DNA from: Fusobacterium nucleatum_L
GTDB taxonomy: Bacteria; Fusobacteriota; Fusobacteriia; Fusobacteriales; Fusobacteriaceae
DNA: 64,000 nucleotides
Direction of reading: 5' to 3'
NCBI RefSeq assembly: GCF_050231725.1
Contig: NZ_CP077172.1
Coordinates: forward strand, 1 to 64,000
The position numbers and the translations under genes are program-made. Below are positions 19,901 through 27,484 of the stretch, piece by piece (position 1 is the first letter of the stretch; each line of letters starts with the position of its first letter). The notes under the pieces were generated by a model. It saw only the letters and a program-made list of their open reading frames with translations. It was not told where the DNA came from and did not search any database.

Positions 19901-20905
19901 TTAAATAAAATAGGAAAGAATGAAGCTATCTTATTATATCAAGCCTTTGATGAAATGATGGGACACCAATATGCAAATGTTCAACAAAGAATAAATGCAA
20001 CAGGACAAATTCTTTCTCAAGAATTTGATTACTTAAGAAATGAATGGCAAACATTCTCTAAAGATTCAAATAAGGTAAAAGTATTTGGAGCTAATGGAGA
20101 ATACAAAACAGATACTGCAGGAGTAATAGACTACAAAAACAACGCTTATGGAGTAGCTTATGTACATGAAGATGAAACTGTAAGATTAGGAAAAACTCTT
20201 GGATGGTATACAGGTATAGTTCATAATACATTTAAGTTTAAAGATATTGGAAGATCAAAAGAACAAATGTTACAAGCAAAACTTGGAGTATTTAAATCAA
20301 TTCCATTTGATTATGATAATAGCTTAAACTGGACAATATCTGGAGAAGTATTTGCAGGATATAACAAAATGCATAGAAGATTCTTAGTAGTAGATGAAAT
20401 ATTCAATGCAAAATCTAAATATTATTCTTATGGATTAGGTGTAAAAAATGAAGTAAGTAAGAGCTTTAGATTAAGTGAAGATTTCACATTAAAACCATAT
20501 GTAGCATTAAATACAGAATATGGAAGAATGTCTAAGATAAGAGAAAAATCAGGAGAAATAAAACTAGAAGTAAAATCAAATGATTATTTCTCAATAAGAC
20601 CAGAAATTGGAGGAGAACTTGCATATAGACATCTATTTGATAGAAAGACATTAAAAGTAGGCTTAACAGTAGCGTATGAAAATGAATTAGGAAGAGTAGC
20701 AAATGGAAAGAATAAAGCAAGAGTTGTAGATACAACAGCAGATTGGTTTAATATCAGAGGCGAAAAAGAAGATAGAAGAGGAAATATCAAAACAGATTTA
20801 AATATCGGCTTAGATAACCAAAGATATGGAGTAACTGCAAATGTAGGATACGACACAAAAGGACAAAATGTAAGAGGAGGACTAGGTTTAAGAATTATAT
20901 TCTAA
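13994..20905 (+). CDS. Large type Va autotransporter adhesin-like protein
   Basis: This is a 2,303-residue surface protein. The N-terminus is of the Fusobacterium autotransporter type: a long charged extension, a hydrophobic core and cleavage near AFA/EE (residue 41). A short coiled coil (about 60-95) is followed by SPWSSWQFGLNYMYSHWGG and a proline-rich linker (about 215-255). The passenger (about 260-2000) is a right-handed beta-helix type with many GIGVYA/GIGIYG-like rungs. The last 270 residues form the translocating barrel, ending GGLGLRIIF. I chose ATG 13994 behind AGAGGTG; a GTG 9 bases earlier overlaps that site. RadD, Fap2 and CmpA belong to this broad class, but I cannot assign one. 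Adhesion is inferred. Confidence 0.93.
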   Translation: MENNLSKIEKTLRSIAKRYKTIKYSVGLVILFLMMGGGAFAEEINDEKSIPKREQITSSREKLKNSVENLQSKISQARAENEKGIAELRLELTQLMEQGDQVVKSPWSSWQFGLNYMYSHWGGAYKGKGDKKEKYPFEGVFTRSTNLFERVVSPLSEKYGELASSTNPYSASTTARNGLGSTYGLVNTEEKQEPIVTIDINAAIKPKSIKKDSISLGFTAPSAPSLPTPTISQVAPPSLSLPEPKAPSKKINIVQPNANPFTGFFFNGATSALSVGSSNMVLYSGVNPDDVKAGKEGDQIRPALKTGALKSNDLSTIKDENTRPTNILYRSSPNLENLTFHVRGYFGDTSDGYTDSGSGHTGGSDTSGGSTLGTIGVHTLLDGTVTNVTANLYGRAGFLTSETWRHGKVTMKNTNVNVYGRDNAVYYIMPAAFNTIVSWLRSSYHVGALQGETNVKMHGVGNTVYLSSGISGARLIKNEGKIESEGASNIIYSSFSYAPNWEKTSFSRFTEKMNSTIQLTKNNDLYGDENVALFFGSKMGGTGTPKSWQLGDKQREINAGYITKASYIGIYQGEIDVNARIGRQLAIDSNASTQTAKGQLSEEGYTNKTVDGGVGLYVTSGQRKGIDAIKDLGVPVSTNAGLETLKNDPIHNLEVAKMDIRFGKYSKNGFMMISKLGSVVDIGKASTDYYVKGVSTTITDGINGETTTEEEASTGTTIAYAEGTWDQAKHQLGSKQENVDKNNADATAINNGGSRAKIDDATASTAAKLQGLSSEINIYTPNVVLASKEGTAYMGDNQGIVNVGTSTNKVTTTAVNYGAIIGFARNKGRVNIFGDVTALDKNTTSEDNKYKNIAAFAESGGEVNINGKVNINGVGAFAKGAASKAQLLSGNDIINSGTVGGMVATDGGYARLDGGTINITKNNSRLFYADSTGRIDFTKNTTINMSKGIILPQEENNPNFYNDKTVNQSGSTPTKYNGMRWVTINLKSDDVVLKTVNNHALETWNGSTNFEDGIQAIMKYAALNKNGHTYKVYYTNGEFEIAHNVNLDTKDDVFNSIIMANEKVTIDNGVSISSTNGNGLVQGSMKDTVDNSKTAYINNGTVDIKGGNSGSIALRVNHGTIENNNLVQMNDGIGLYGSNGSKITNTTNGVIDITSPANYGVGIVGFLSGTSAQDYGTDKLITDLIAGGSGNKLASTVKTIDITNEGKIKINGKAIGIYADNTSQIANFNEHVTKENAVVHNKASLEFGDESIGILTKKATINLTGTGTDDISVGKNGIGVYAKDSTINLLTSYGFQIKDNGVGVYAENTDTSTGEVNVRYTGETDKVGTGAYFKGTNTTNKLNITVENASAATKGMIGVYASDGTFTNEGNIRVTKTNTLGFGIIAAPGANVRNKSKITLEDALDIQKPNIGMYTEGAGILSNLGDIQVGKNGIGIYGKAFSNGDSATLPNSTITTGDNGIGVYTTGGDGHLESGNITVGKDGVGVYVAGNNGTIIAENQFTMTLGDGSEGDNKGSFGFVNVGTGNKIFSNISNVTLKNNSVYIYSKDTSGTSTNPQVVNKTNITSTGKNNYGIYSAGYAINRGNMNLSSGTGNVGMYSIKGGTIENIGGVVTVGGSVPTKDEYGIGMAAGYTWTKKDLEKPISERPEQTIGNIVNKGTINVNGEYSLGMYGSGDGTTVTNRGTINLNANNTTGIYLNDKAVGHNYGTITNTAGVSDITGIVVKNGARFINEDTGVVRLNATNALGILRTKDEGKDLGIFENYGTFDITGEGSEKENVSESKELNKKIGKGKNEVSIDVPAGSETGVIKAGGEIKTPEVVDTKKVTEEETQVSTIGMYINTSGTRFTKPITGLSALKSLKKADLIIGTEATEVTNSKYIQIGEKILEPYNTSILNNTQIKKWNIYSGSLTWMANVAQEQSNGTIKNAYLAKIPYPVFAKNNDTSNFTEGLEQRYGVEGIGTRENAVFQKLNKIGKNEAILLYQAFDEMMGHQYANVQQRINATGQILSQEFDYLRNEWQTFSKDSNKVKVFGANGEYKTDTAGVIDYKNNAYGVAYVHEDETVRLGKTLGWYTGIVHNTFKFKDIGRSKEQMLQAKLGVFKSIPFDYDNSLNWTISGEVFAGYNKMHRRFLVVDEIFNAKSKYYSYGLGVKNEVSKSFRLSEDFTLKPYVALNTEYGRMSKIREKSGEIKLEVKSNDYFSIRPEIGGELAYRHLFDRKTLKVGLTVAYENELGRVANGKNKARVVDTTADWFNIRGEKEDRRGNIKTDLNIGLDNQRYGVTANVGYDTKGQNVRGGLGLRIIF

Positions 20906-20926
20906 CTTTATTTTCAAATTAGCTTA

Positions 20927-21001
20927 TTATTTACTGGTAGTCATAAATGTTGAGAGATCTTTTATAGAATACTTGAAACATTTATGACACTAAGTAAATA
21001 A
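20927..21001. repeat. 25-bp imperfect inverted repeat downstream of the autotransporter
   Basis: The left arm TTATTTACT-GGTA-GTCATAAATGTT (20927-20951) and right arm 20977-21001 are reverse complements except for the central four bases, around a 25-base loop. The arms form a long hairpin with an internal 4x4 bulge. No T run follows, so it is not a standard terminator. It could stabilise the 7-kb mRNA's 3' end or be a small palindromic mobile repeat. Confidence 0.7.
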
Positions 21002-21185
21002 CATAACTTATTTCAATAAAGTTGATAAAAAAATTTAGTCTTTAATATTTTTTCTATATCAATAAAAATTTATCTTCTTAATTTTTCTAATATATGAATT
21101 TTATTATACAAAAATTGATATTATACAAAAAATATGATATTATTAAAAAGTATTTATTATATTCTATAAAAAAGAAGGACAAAAA

Positions 21186-21980
21186 ATGGCAGAAAAAACT
21201 CAAAGAATAGGTATATTTGATTCTGGTTTAGGTGGAACAACAGTATTAAAAGAATTGATAAAATCACTCCCAAATGAAGACTACATATATTATGGTGATA
21301 ATGGAAATTTTCCTTATGGTTCTGGCAAAACTAAAAATGAACTTCAAAAATTAACTGAAAGAATCTTAGATTTTTTTGTAAAAAATAATTGTAAATTAGT
21401 TATAGTAGCTTGTAATACCGCTTCAACAGCGGCTATTGATTATTTAAGAGAAAAATTTTCATTACCTATAATTGGAATTATAGAAGCAGGTATAAGAATT
21501 GCTAGTAAAAATACTAAAAATAAAAATATAGCTGTAATGTCAACTAAATTTACAGCTGAATCTCATGGATATAAAAATAAAGCTAAGATGCTTGATAGCG
21601 AGTTAAATGTAAAAGAAATTGCTTGTATTGAGTTTGCACAAATGATAGAAACAGGTTGGGATACTTTTGATAATAGAAAAGAGCTTTTGAATAAATATAT
21701 AGCAGAGATTCCAAAAAATGTAGATACTTTAGTATTGGGTTGTACTCATTATCCACTTATAAGAGAGGATATAGAAAAAAATATAAAAATTAAAGTAGTT
21801 GACCCAGCAGTTGAAATAGTTGAAAAAACAATTCGAATTTTAAATACACTTAATCTCCTAAATGATAGAAAAGAAAAAGGAAGGATTATATTTTTTGTTA
21901 CAGGAGAAATGTATCATTTTAAACCCACTGCTGAGAAGTTCTTAGGAGAAAAAATAGAAATTTATAGAATACCAAAATAA
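21186..21980 (+). CDS. murI: Glutamate racemase
   Basis: This is a 264-residue cytoplasmic enzyme making D-glutamate for peptidoglycan. The N-terminal IGIFDSGLGGTTVL and YYGDNGNFPYG segments bind substrate. The two catalytic cysteines are Cys76 in VACNTAST and the Cys of LGCTHYPLI near residue 188. Length is normal for MurI. It starts with ATG after AAGAAGGAC and stands alone, 280 bases after the autotransporter, with a terminator directly behind it. Confidence 0.95.
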   Translation: MAEKTQRIGIFDSGLGGTTVLKELIKSLPNEDYIYYGDNGNFPYGSGKTKNELQKLTERILDFFVKNNCKLVIVACNTASTAAIDYLREKFSLPIIGIIEAGIRIASKNTKNKNIAVMSTKFTAESHGYKNKAKMLDSELNVKEIACIEFAQMIETGWDTFDNRKELLNKYIAEIPKNVDTLVLGCTHYPLIREDIEKNIKIKVVDPAVEIVEKTIRILNTLNLLNDRKEKGRIIFFVTGEMYHFKPTAEKFLGEKIEIYRIPK

Positions 21981-21989
21981 TAAAACAAT

Positions 21990-22031
21990 ATTGCATTATA
22001 ATTTAATATTAGAAATGCAATTTTTTTTTTT
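21990..22031 (+). terminator. Intrinsic terminator after murI
   Basis: TTGCATT (21991-21997) pairs with AATGCAA (22014-22020), followed by an uninterrupted run of eleven Ts. Confidence 0.85.
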
Positions 22032-22053
22032 GAGAAAATCTCTAAGTATAAGG

Positions 22054-22082
22054 TAGACTATTTTAGTTCAATTTGTTATAAT
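22054..22082 (+). promoter_or_regulatory. Promoter of the MBL hydrolase-flavoprotein-glucokinase operon
   Basis: TAGACT (22054-22059), a 17-base spacer and a perfect TATAAT (22077-22082) lie about 40 bases before the TTG start of the hydrolase. Confidence 0.6.
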
Positions 22083-22120
22083 GAATTAGATTAATATAAA
22101 TATTTGAAAGGAGAAGAACA

Positions 22121-22744
22121 TTGAGAATCAAATGCTTTCATTTAGGAGCTTATGGAACAAACTGTTTCTTAGCTTATGATGAAAATAATACAGCTTATTT
22201 TTTTGATTGTGGAGGACGTAATTTAGATAAAGTTTACACATTTATAAGTGAAAATAATTTAAATTTAAAATATATAGTATTAACACATGGACATGGAGAT
22301 CATATTGAAGGATTGAATGATTTAGCTTCTCATTATTCAGAAGCAAAAGTATATATTGGAGAAGAAGAAAAGGATTTTTTATATAATTCAGAACTTAGTT
22401 TATCAGATGCAATTTTTGGAGAATTTTTTAAATTCAAAGGAGAAATTCATACTGTAAAAGAAGGGGATATGATAGGAGATTTTAAAGTTATAGACACTCC
22501 AGGGCATACAATTGGTTCAAAAAGTTTTTATTATGGAAAAGACAAAATTTTAATATCAGGAGATACATTATTTAGAAGAAGTTATGGTAGATATGATTTA
22601 CCTACTGGTAATTTAGAAATGTTGTGTCATAGTTTAGAAAAGTTATCAAAATTACCAGCTGAAACCATTGTTTATAATGGACATACAGACAATACAACTA
22701 TTGGAGAAGAAAAATTATTTTTATCAAGAGTTGGAATACTTTAA
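22121..22744 (+). CDS. MBL-fold metallohydrolase (glyoxalase II-like)
   Basis: This is a 207-residue cytoplasmic metallo-beta-lactamase-fold hydrolase. The metal site is THGHGDHIEG (HxHxDH), with further ligands in DTPGHTIGS, GDTLF and the final YNGHTD. It is the short stand-alone form of the glyoxalase-II-like family, which cleaves thioesters or related substrates; the real substrate is unknown. It starts at TTG 22121, supported by AAAGGAGAA 6 bases upstream and by no better in-frame start. A thioredoxin-reductase-like gene follows 21 bases downstream. Confidence 0.88.
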   Translation: MRIKCFHLGAYGTNCFLAYDENNTAYFFDCGGRNLDKVYTFISENNLNLKYIVLTHGHGDHIEGLNDLASHYSEAKVYIGEEEKDFLYNSELSLSDAIFGEFFKFKGEIHTVKEGDMIGDFKVIDTPGHTIGSKSFYYGKDKILISGDTLFRRSYGRYDLPTGNLEMLCHSLEKLSKLPAETIVYNGHTDNTTIGEEKLFLSRVGIL

Positions 22745-22765
22745 AAAATTAAGGAGATGATGACA

Positions 22766-23689
22766 ATGGAAAAGATATATGATGTTGTAATAGTTGGTGC
22801 AGGACCTGCTGGACTAACAGCTGGAATATATGCTGGGAGAGGAAATTTATCAACTCTTATCTTAGAAAAAGAGGGAATAGGAAGCATGATAATGACTCAT
22901 CAAGTGGATAACTACCCTGGTTCTCATATCGGAGCTTCTGGAAAAGAAATTTATGACACAATGAAAAAACAAGCTTTAGACTTTGGATGTGAAGTAAAAC
23001 CTGCTACAGTTTTAGGTTTTGACCCTTATGATGAAATAAAAGTTGTAAAAACAGATGCTGGGAATTTTAAAACAAAATATATTATAATAGCAACTGGATT
23101 AGGAAAAATTGGTGCTAAAAAGGTAAAAGGTGAAAATAAGTTTTTAGGTGCAGGTGTTTCATACTGTGCAACTTGTGATGGAGCTTTTACAAAAGGTAGA
23201 GTTGTTTCTTTAGTTGGAAAAGGTGATGAACTTATTGAAGAATCTCTATTTTTAACTAGATATGCAAAAGAAGTAAATGTATTTTTAACTTCCGATGATT
23301 TAGATTGTAATGAAGAATTAAAAGAGGCTATTTTATCAAAAGAAAATGTAAAAATTACTAAAAAAGTAAAACTTTTAGAAATAAAAGGAGAAGAATTTGT
23401 TACAGGCTTAGATTTAGAAGTAGATGGAAATAAAGAAACAGTAGCAACAGATTTCGTTTTCCTATATTTAGGTACAAAAAATAATTTAGAATTGTATGGA
23501 GAATTTGTTAGTTTAAGTGAAACAGGCTATATAATAACTGATGAAACTATGAAAACACGAACTGATAAAATGTATGCTATTGGAGATATAAGAGAAAAAG
23601 ATGTAAGACAAATTGCTACTGCCACTAATGATGGGGTTATCGCAGCAAGTTTTATTATGAAAGAAATTTTGAAATCTAAGAAAAAATAA
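22766..23689 (+). CDS. trxB: Thioredoxin reductase-like flavoprotein
   Basis: This is a 307-residue FAD/NAD(P)H disulfide reductase of the low-molecular-weight TrxB type. It has VVIVGAGPAGLTAGIYAGR (FAD, 7-25), the redox pair Cys134/Cys137 in SYCATCDGAF, an NADPH-type segment VVSLVGKGDELIEESL, and the C-terminal MYAIGDIREKDVRQIATATNDG. The NADPH motif is GKGDEL rather than the usual GGGxxA, so it may be a paralogue with a different partner, such as alkyl hydroperoxide or glycine-reductase-type systems. ATG 22766 fits AAGGAG at a 9-base spacing; two ATGs upstream sit too close to that site. Confidence 0.85.
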   Translation: MEKIYDVVIVGAGPAGLTAGIYAGRGNLSTLILEKEGIGSMIMTHQVDNYPGSHIGASGKEIYDTMKKQALDFGCEVKPATVLGFDPYDEIKVVKTDAGNFKTKYIIIATGLGKIGAKKVKGENKFLGAGVSYCATCDGAFTKGRVVSLVGKGDELIEESLFLTRYAKEVNVFLTSDDLDCNEELKEAILSKENVKITKKVKLLEIKGEEFVTGLDLEVDGNKETVATDFVFLYLGTKNNLELYGEFVSLSETGYIITDETMKTRTDKMYAIGDIREKDVRQIATATNDGVIAASFIMKEILKSKKK

Positions 23690-23712
23690 AACATTAATTA
23701 TAGGAGTTAGCT

Positions 23713-24660
23713 ATGAAACATTATATTGGTATTGACTTAGGTGGAACTAACACAAAGATAGGGGTAGTTGATTCAGAAGGAAATTTAATAAATAGTAAAA
23801 TTATTAAAACTAATTCTCATCAAAATGTTGATAAAACTTTGGAAAGAATATGGGAAACCGCTAAAAAACTAGTTTCTGAGAAAGAAATTCCACTTTTTTC
23901 AGTTGTAGGAATAGGTATAGGTATTCCAGGACCTGTAAAAAATCAAAGTATAGTAGCTTTCTTTGCAAATTTTGATTGGGAAAAAAATCTTAATTTAAAA
24001 GAAAAAATGGAAAAATTAAGTGGAATTGAAACAAGAATAGAAAATGATGCTAATATTATTGCACAAGGGGAAGCTATTTTTGGAGCTGCAAAAGGTAAAA
24101 AATCTTCAATAACTATTGCAATAGGTACTGGAATAGGTGGTGGGATATTTTATAATGGAAATCTTATTTCTGGTGTGTCTGGTGTTGGTGGGGAAATTGG
24201 ACATATGAAAGTAGTTAAAGATGGTAAGACTTGCGGTTGTGGACAAAATGGTTGCTTTGAAGCCTATGCTTCTGCTAGTTCTCTTGTTAAAGAAGCAAAG
24301 GAAAGATTAAAATTAAATGAAGACAATCTACTTTTTAAGGAAATTAATGGAGATTTAGATAAACTTGAAGCCAAAAATATTTTTGATGCTGCTAGAAAAG
24401 GAGATGAATTTTCAAAAGATTTAATAGAATATGAAAGTGATTACTTAGCTTTAGGAATAGGAAATCTTTTAAATATAATAAATCCTGAATGTATAGTTAT
24501 AAGTGGTGGTATTTCTCTTGCAGGAGATGAAATTTTAATACCTGTAAAAGAAAAGTTAAAAAAATATACGATGCCTCCTGCACTTGAAAATTTAGAAATA
24601 AAAATTGGTGTTTTAGGCAATGAAGCAGGTGTAAAGGGAGCAGTAGCACTTTTTATTTAG
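23713..24660 (+). CDS. glcK: ROK-family glucokinase
   Basis: This is a 315-residue cytoplasmic sugar kinase phosphorylating glucose with ATP. The N-terminal phosphate loop is IGIDLGGTNTKIGVVD. IENDANIIAQGEA carries the catalytic Asp, and GTGIGGGIFYNG and GEIGHMKV follow. The zinc-binding CGCGQNGCFEAYAS is the ROK signature. It lies directly upstream of mglBAC, so sugar taken up by Mgl as free glucose or galactose would need this kind of kinase. It starts after TAGGAGTTAG. A repressor function is unlikely because no N-terminal helix-turn-helix is present. Confidence 0.92.
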   Translation: MKHYIGIDLGGTNTKIGVVDSEGNLINSKIIKTNSHQNVDKTLERIWETAKKLVSEKEIPLFSVVGIGIGIPGPVKNQSIVAFFANFDWEKNLNLKEKMEKLSGIETRIENDANIIAQGEAIFGAAKGKKSSITIAIGTGIGGGIFYNGNLISGVSGVGGEIGHMKVVKDGKTCGCGQNGCFEAYASASSLVKEAKERLKLNEDNLLFKEINGDLDKLEAKNIFDAARKGDEFSKDLIEYESDYLALGIGNLLNIINPECIVISGGISLAGDEILIPVKEKLKKYTMPPALENLEIKIGVLGNEAGVKGAVALFI

Positions 24661-24753
24661 TATTAATAAAGTTAAATAGTTGATTTTTTTTGTTTTATAA
24701 AAATACATATTTTCTAAATTGTGGAAAAATTATTTATTTTTAATAAAAATCTA

Positions 24754-24783
24754 TTGACAAAAGCTAGTAAAAAATTATATATT
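24754..24783 (+). promoter_or_regulatory. Promoter of mglBAC
   Basis: A perfect TTGACA (24754-24759) is followed by TATATA or TATATT at a 16- or 18-base spacing. The rest of the 183-base gap before mglB is AT-rich, without an operator I could recognise. Confidence 0.6.
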
Positions 24784-24843
24784 GTATTGTGTGTGAGTAT
24801 ACATATTAAGAAGAAAATTATTATTTTTTAGGAGGGTATTTAT

Positions 24844-25869
24844 ATGAAAAAATTTGGTATGTTATTGGGTTCTATTATTCTTGCTTCAGCACTAGTTGCT
24901 TGTGGGGACAAAAAGGAAGAAGCTAAAACTGATGCTCCTGCAGGAGAAAAATTAACAATAGGTTTAACAGCTTATAAATTTGATGATAACTTCATAGCTT
25001 TATTTAGAAAAGCTTTCGAAGCTGAAGCAGCAGAAAAAGCTGATAAAGTAACAGTTAATGCTATTGACTCTCAAAATAGTGTTGCAACAGAAAAAGAACA
25101 AATAGAAGCAGTACTTGAAAAAGGAGTTAAAGCTTTTGCTATTAACTTAGTTGATGCCTCAGCAGCAGATGGAATTATTAATCTATTGAAAGAAAAAGAT
25201 GTTCCAGTTGTATTCTATAATAGAAAACCTTCTGATGAAGCAATAGCTTCTTACGAAAAATTATATTATGTTGGAATTGACCCTAATGCTCAAGGAATAG
25301 CACAAGGTGAATTAATTGAAAAATTATGGAAAGAAAATCCAGAACTTGACTTAAATAAAGATGGAGTTATTCAATATGTAATGTTAACTGGAGAACCTGG
25401 ACACCCAGATGCAGTTGCAAGAACTAAATATTCTATATCTACTTTAAATAATAATGGAATAAAAACTGAAGAATTACATCAAGATACAGCTATGTGGGAT
25501 ACAGCTACTGCAAAAGATAAAATGGATGCTTGGTTATCAGGACCTAATGGTTCTAAAATAGAAGTTGTTATCTGTAATAATGATGGAATGGCTTTAGGAG
25601 CTATTGAATCAATGAAAGCAACAGGAACTATTTTACCTACATTTGGTGTTGATGCTTTACCAGAAGCTTTAGTTAAAATAGAAGCTGGAGAAATGGCTGG
25701 AACAGTTCTTAACGATGCAAAAGGACAAGCAAGTGCTACATTTAACATGGTTGTTAATTTAGCAGAAGGAAAAGAAGCTACTGAAGGAACTGAATTAAAA
25801 TTAGATAATAAAGTAATATTAATTCCAAGTATCGGAATAGACAAATCTAATGTTGCAGACTTCAAATAA
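24844..25869 (+). CDS. mglB: Galactose/glucose ABC transporter substrate-binding lipoprotein MglB
   Basis: This is a 341-residue periplasmic sugar-binding protein. It has a lipoprotein signal MKKFGMLLGSIILASALVAC, with lipidation Cys20, unlike the soluble E. coli protein. The mature part is a type-I periplasmic fold: LTIGLTAYKFDDNFIALFRKAF, FAINLVDASAADGII, PVVFYNRKPS, and the calcium-loop-like NPELDLNKDGVIQYV followed by MLTGEPGHPDAVART. It starts after a strong AGGAGG. mglA and mglC follow, separated from mglB by a terminator-like hairpin that should bias expression toward the binding protein. Confidence 0.95.
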   Translation: MKKFGMLLGSIILASALVACGDKKEEAKTDAPAGEKLTIGLTAYKFDDNFIALFRKAFEAEAAEKADKVTVNAIDSQNSVATEKEQIEAVLEKGVKAFAINLVDASAADGIINLLKEKDVPVVFYNRKPSDEAIASYEKLYYVGIDPNAQGIAQGELIEKLWKENPELDLNKDGVIQYVMLTGEPGHPDAVARTKYSISTLNNNGIKTEELHQDTAMWDTATAKDKMDAWLSGPNGSKIEVVICNNDGMALGAIESMKATGTILPTFGVDALPEALVKIEAGEMAGTVLNDAKGQASATFNMVVNLAEGKEATEGTELKLDNKVILIPSIGIDKSNVADFK

Positions 25870-25891
25870 GAATTAATTGTATAGTAGTCTT

Positions 25892-25922
25892 AAAGGAGAT
25901 TGTACATCAATCTCCTTTTTTT
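25892..25922 (+). terminator. Leaky terminator/attenuator hairpin between mglB and mglA
   Basis: AAAGGAGATTG (25892-25902) and CAATCTCCTTT (25908-25918) form a perfect 11-bp stem with a five-base loop and a T run. It lies inside the mgl operon, so partial termination would give more MglB than MglAC. No separate promoter is evident before mglA. Confidence 0.8.
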
Positions 25923-25960
25923 AAAAAATGGGAAAATAAAGGAAAAGGAATAGGATATTT

Positions 25961-27463
25961 ATGGAAAATCTAAAATATGTATTAGAAATGGAAAATATTT
26001 CCAAAGAGTTTCCTGGAGTAAAAGCACTAGATAATGTTCAATTAAAATTGAGACCTGGAACTGTTCATGCTCTAATGGGAGAAAATGGTGCTGGAAAATC
26101 AACATTAATGAAATGTTTGTTTGGAATTTATGAAAAAAATAGTGGAAAAATTTTATTAGATGGAGTAGAAGTTAATTTTAAGTCTACAAAAGAAGCTTTA
26201 GAAAATGGAGTTTCTATGGTTCACCAAGAATTAAACCAAGTTTTACAAAGAAATGTTCTTGATAATATTTGGCTTGGTAGATATCCAATGAAAGGTCTTT
26301 TTGTAGATGAAAAGAAAATGTACAATGATACTATTAATATTTTTAAAGATTTGGATATTAAAGTAGACCCTAGAAAGAAAGTAGCAGACTTACCTATTGC
26401 TGAAAGACAAATGATAGAAATAGCTAAGGCTGTGTCATATAAATCAAAAGTAATTGTTATGGATGAACCTACTTCTTCATTAACAGAAAAAGAAGTTGAT
26501 CACTTATTTAGAATCATCAAAAAATTGAAAGAGAATGGGGTTGGAATTATTTATATTTCTCATAAAATGGAAGAAATTAAAATGATTTCAGATGAAATTA
26601 CTATTTTAAGAGATGGTAAATGGATATCAACTAATGATGTTTCAAAGATTTCAACTGAACAGATTATTAGTATGATGGTAGGTAGAGACTTAACTGAGCG
26701 TTTCCCTAAGAAAGATAATACTGCTAAAGAAATGATATTAGAAGTTAAAAATTTAACAGCTTTAAATCAACCTTCTATACAAAATGTAAGTTTTGAGCTC
26801 TATAAGGGGGAAATTTTAGGAATAGCTGGACTTGTTGGTTCTAAAAGAACAGAAATAGTTGAAACTATTTTTGGAATGAGACCAAAAAAACATGGTGAAA
26901 TTATTTTAAATGGTAAAACTGTAAAAAATAGAAATCCAGAAGAAGCCATAAAAAATGGTTTTGCCCTAGTAACAGAAGAACGTAGAAGTACAGGAATATT
27001 TTCAATGCTAGATGTAGCATTTAACTCCGTTATCTCTAACTTAGATAGATATAAAAATAAATTTAGACTTCTTAAAAATAAAGATATAGAGAAAGATACT
27101 AAATGGATAGTGGATAGTATGAGAGTAAAAACTCCTTCATATTCTACAAAAATTGGAAGTCTTTCTGGTGGAAATCAACAAAAAGTAATTATTGGAAGAT
27201 GGCTACTAACTGAACCAGAAGTTCTTATGCTTGATGAACCTACTAGAGGTATTGATGTTTTAGCAAAATATGAAATTTATCAATTAATGATAGATCTTGC
27301 TAAAAAAGATAAGGGAATTATAATGATTTCTTCCGAAATGCCTGAACTTTTAGGAGTAACAGATAGAATACTTGTTATGAGTAATGGTAGAGTTGCAGGA
27401 GTTGTAAAAACTTCTGAAACAAATCAAGAAGAAATAATGGAACTATCAGCTAAATATCTATAA
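25961..27463 (+). CDS. mglA: Galactose/methylgalactoside ABC transporter ATPase MglA
   Basis: This is a 500-residue cytoplasmic protein with two fused ABC domains, as in other sugar CUT2 importers. Domain 1 has GENGAGKSTLMKCLFG, a signature region reading LPIAERQMIEIAKAV, and VIVMDEPTSSL. Domain 2 has the degenerate Walker A GLVGSKRTEIVETIFG, an intact SGGNQQKVIIGRWL signature and VLMLDEPTRGID. This asymmetry is usual for the family. It starts 91 bases after mglB and is followed by mglC after 21 bases. Confidence 0.95.
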   Translation: MENLKYVLEMENISKEFPGVKALDNVQLKLRPGTVHALMGENGAGKSTLMKCLFGIYEKNSGKILLDGVEVNFKSTKEALENGVSMVHQELNQVLQRNVLDNIWLGRYPMKGLFVDEKKMYNDTINIFKDLDIKVDPRKKVADLPIAERQMIEIAKAVSYKSKVIVMDEPTSSLTEKEVDHLFRIIKKLKENGVGIIYISHKMEEIKMISDEITILRDGKWISTNDVSKISTEQIISMMVGRDLTERFPKKDNTAKEMILEVKNLTALNQPSIQNVSFELYKGEILGIAGLVGSKRTEIVETIFGMRPKKHGEIILNGKTVKNRNPEEAIKNGFALVTEERRSTGIFSMLDVAFNSVISNLDRYKNKFRLLKNKDIEKDTKWIVDSMRVKTPSYSTKIGSLSGGNQQKVIIGRWLLTEPEVLMLDEPTRGIDVLAKYEIYQLMIDLAKKDKGIIMISSEMPELLGVTDRILVMSNGRVAGVVKTSETNQEEIMELSAKYL

Positions 27464-27484
27464 AAATTAAGAAGGAGAATAAAA

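Noticed and set aside
14208..20856. Many leftward frames opposite the autotransporter
   Set aside because: They are proline/serine-rich shadows of the Gly/Asn/Thr-rich passenger repeats and have no ribosome sites.
13994..20905. Naming the autotransporter Fap2 or RadD
   Set aside because: Those proteins are larger, and I cannot confirm passenger identity without a search.
25479..25865. 128-codon leftward frame opposite mglB
   Set aside because: Shadow frame without ribosome site; mglB is complete on the other strand.
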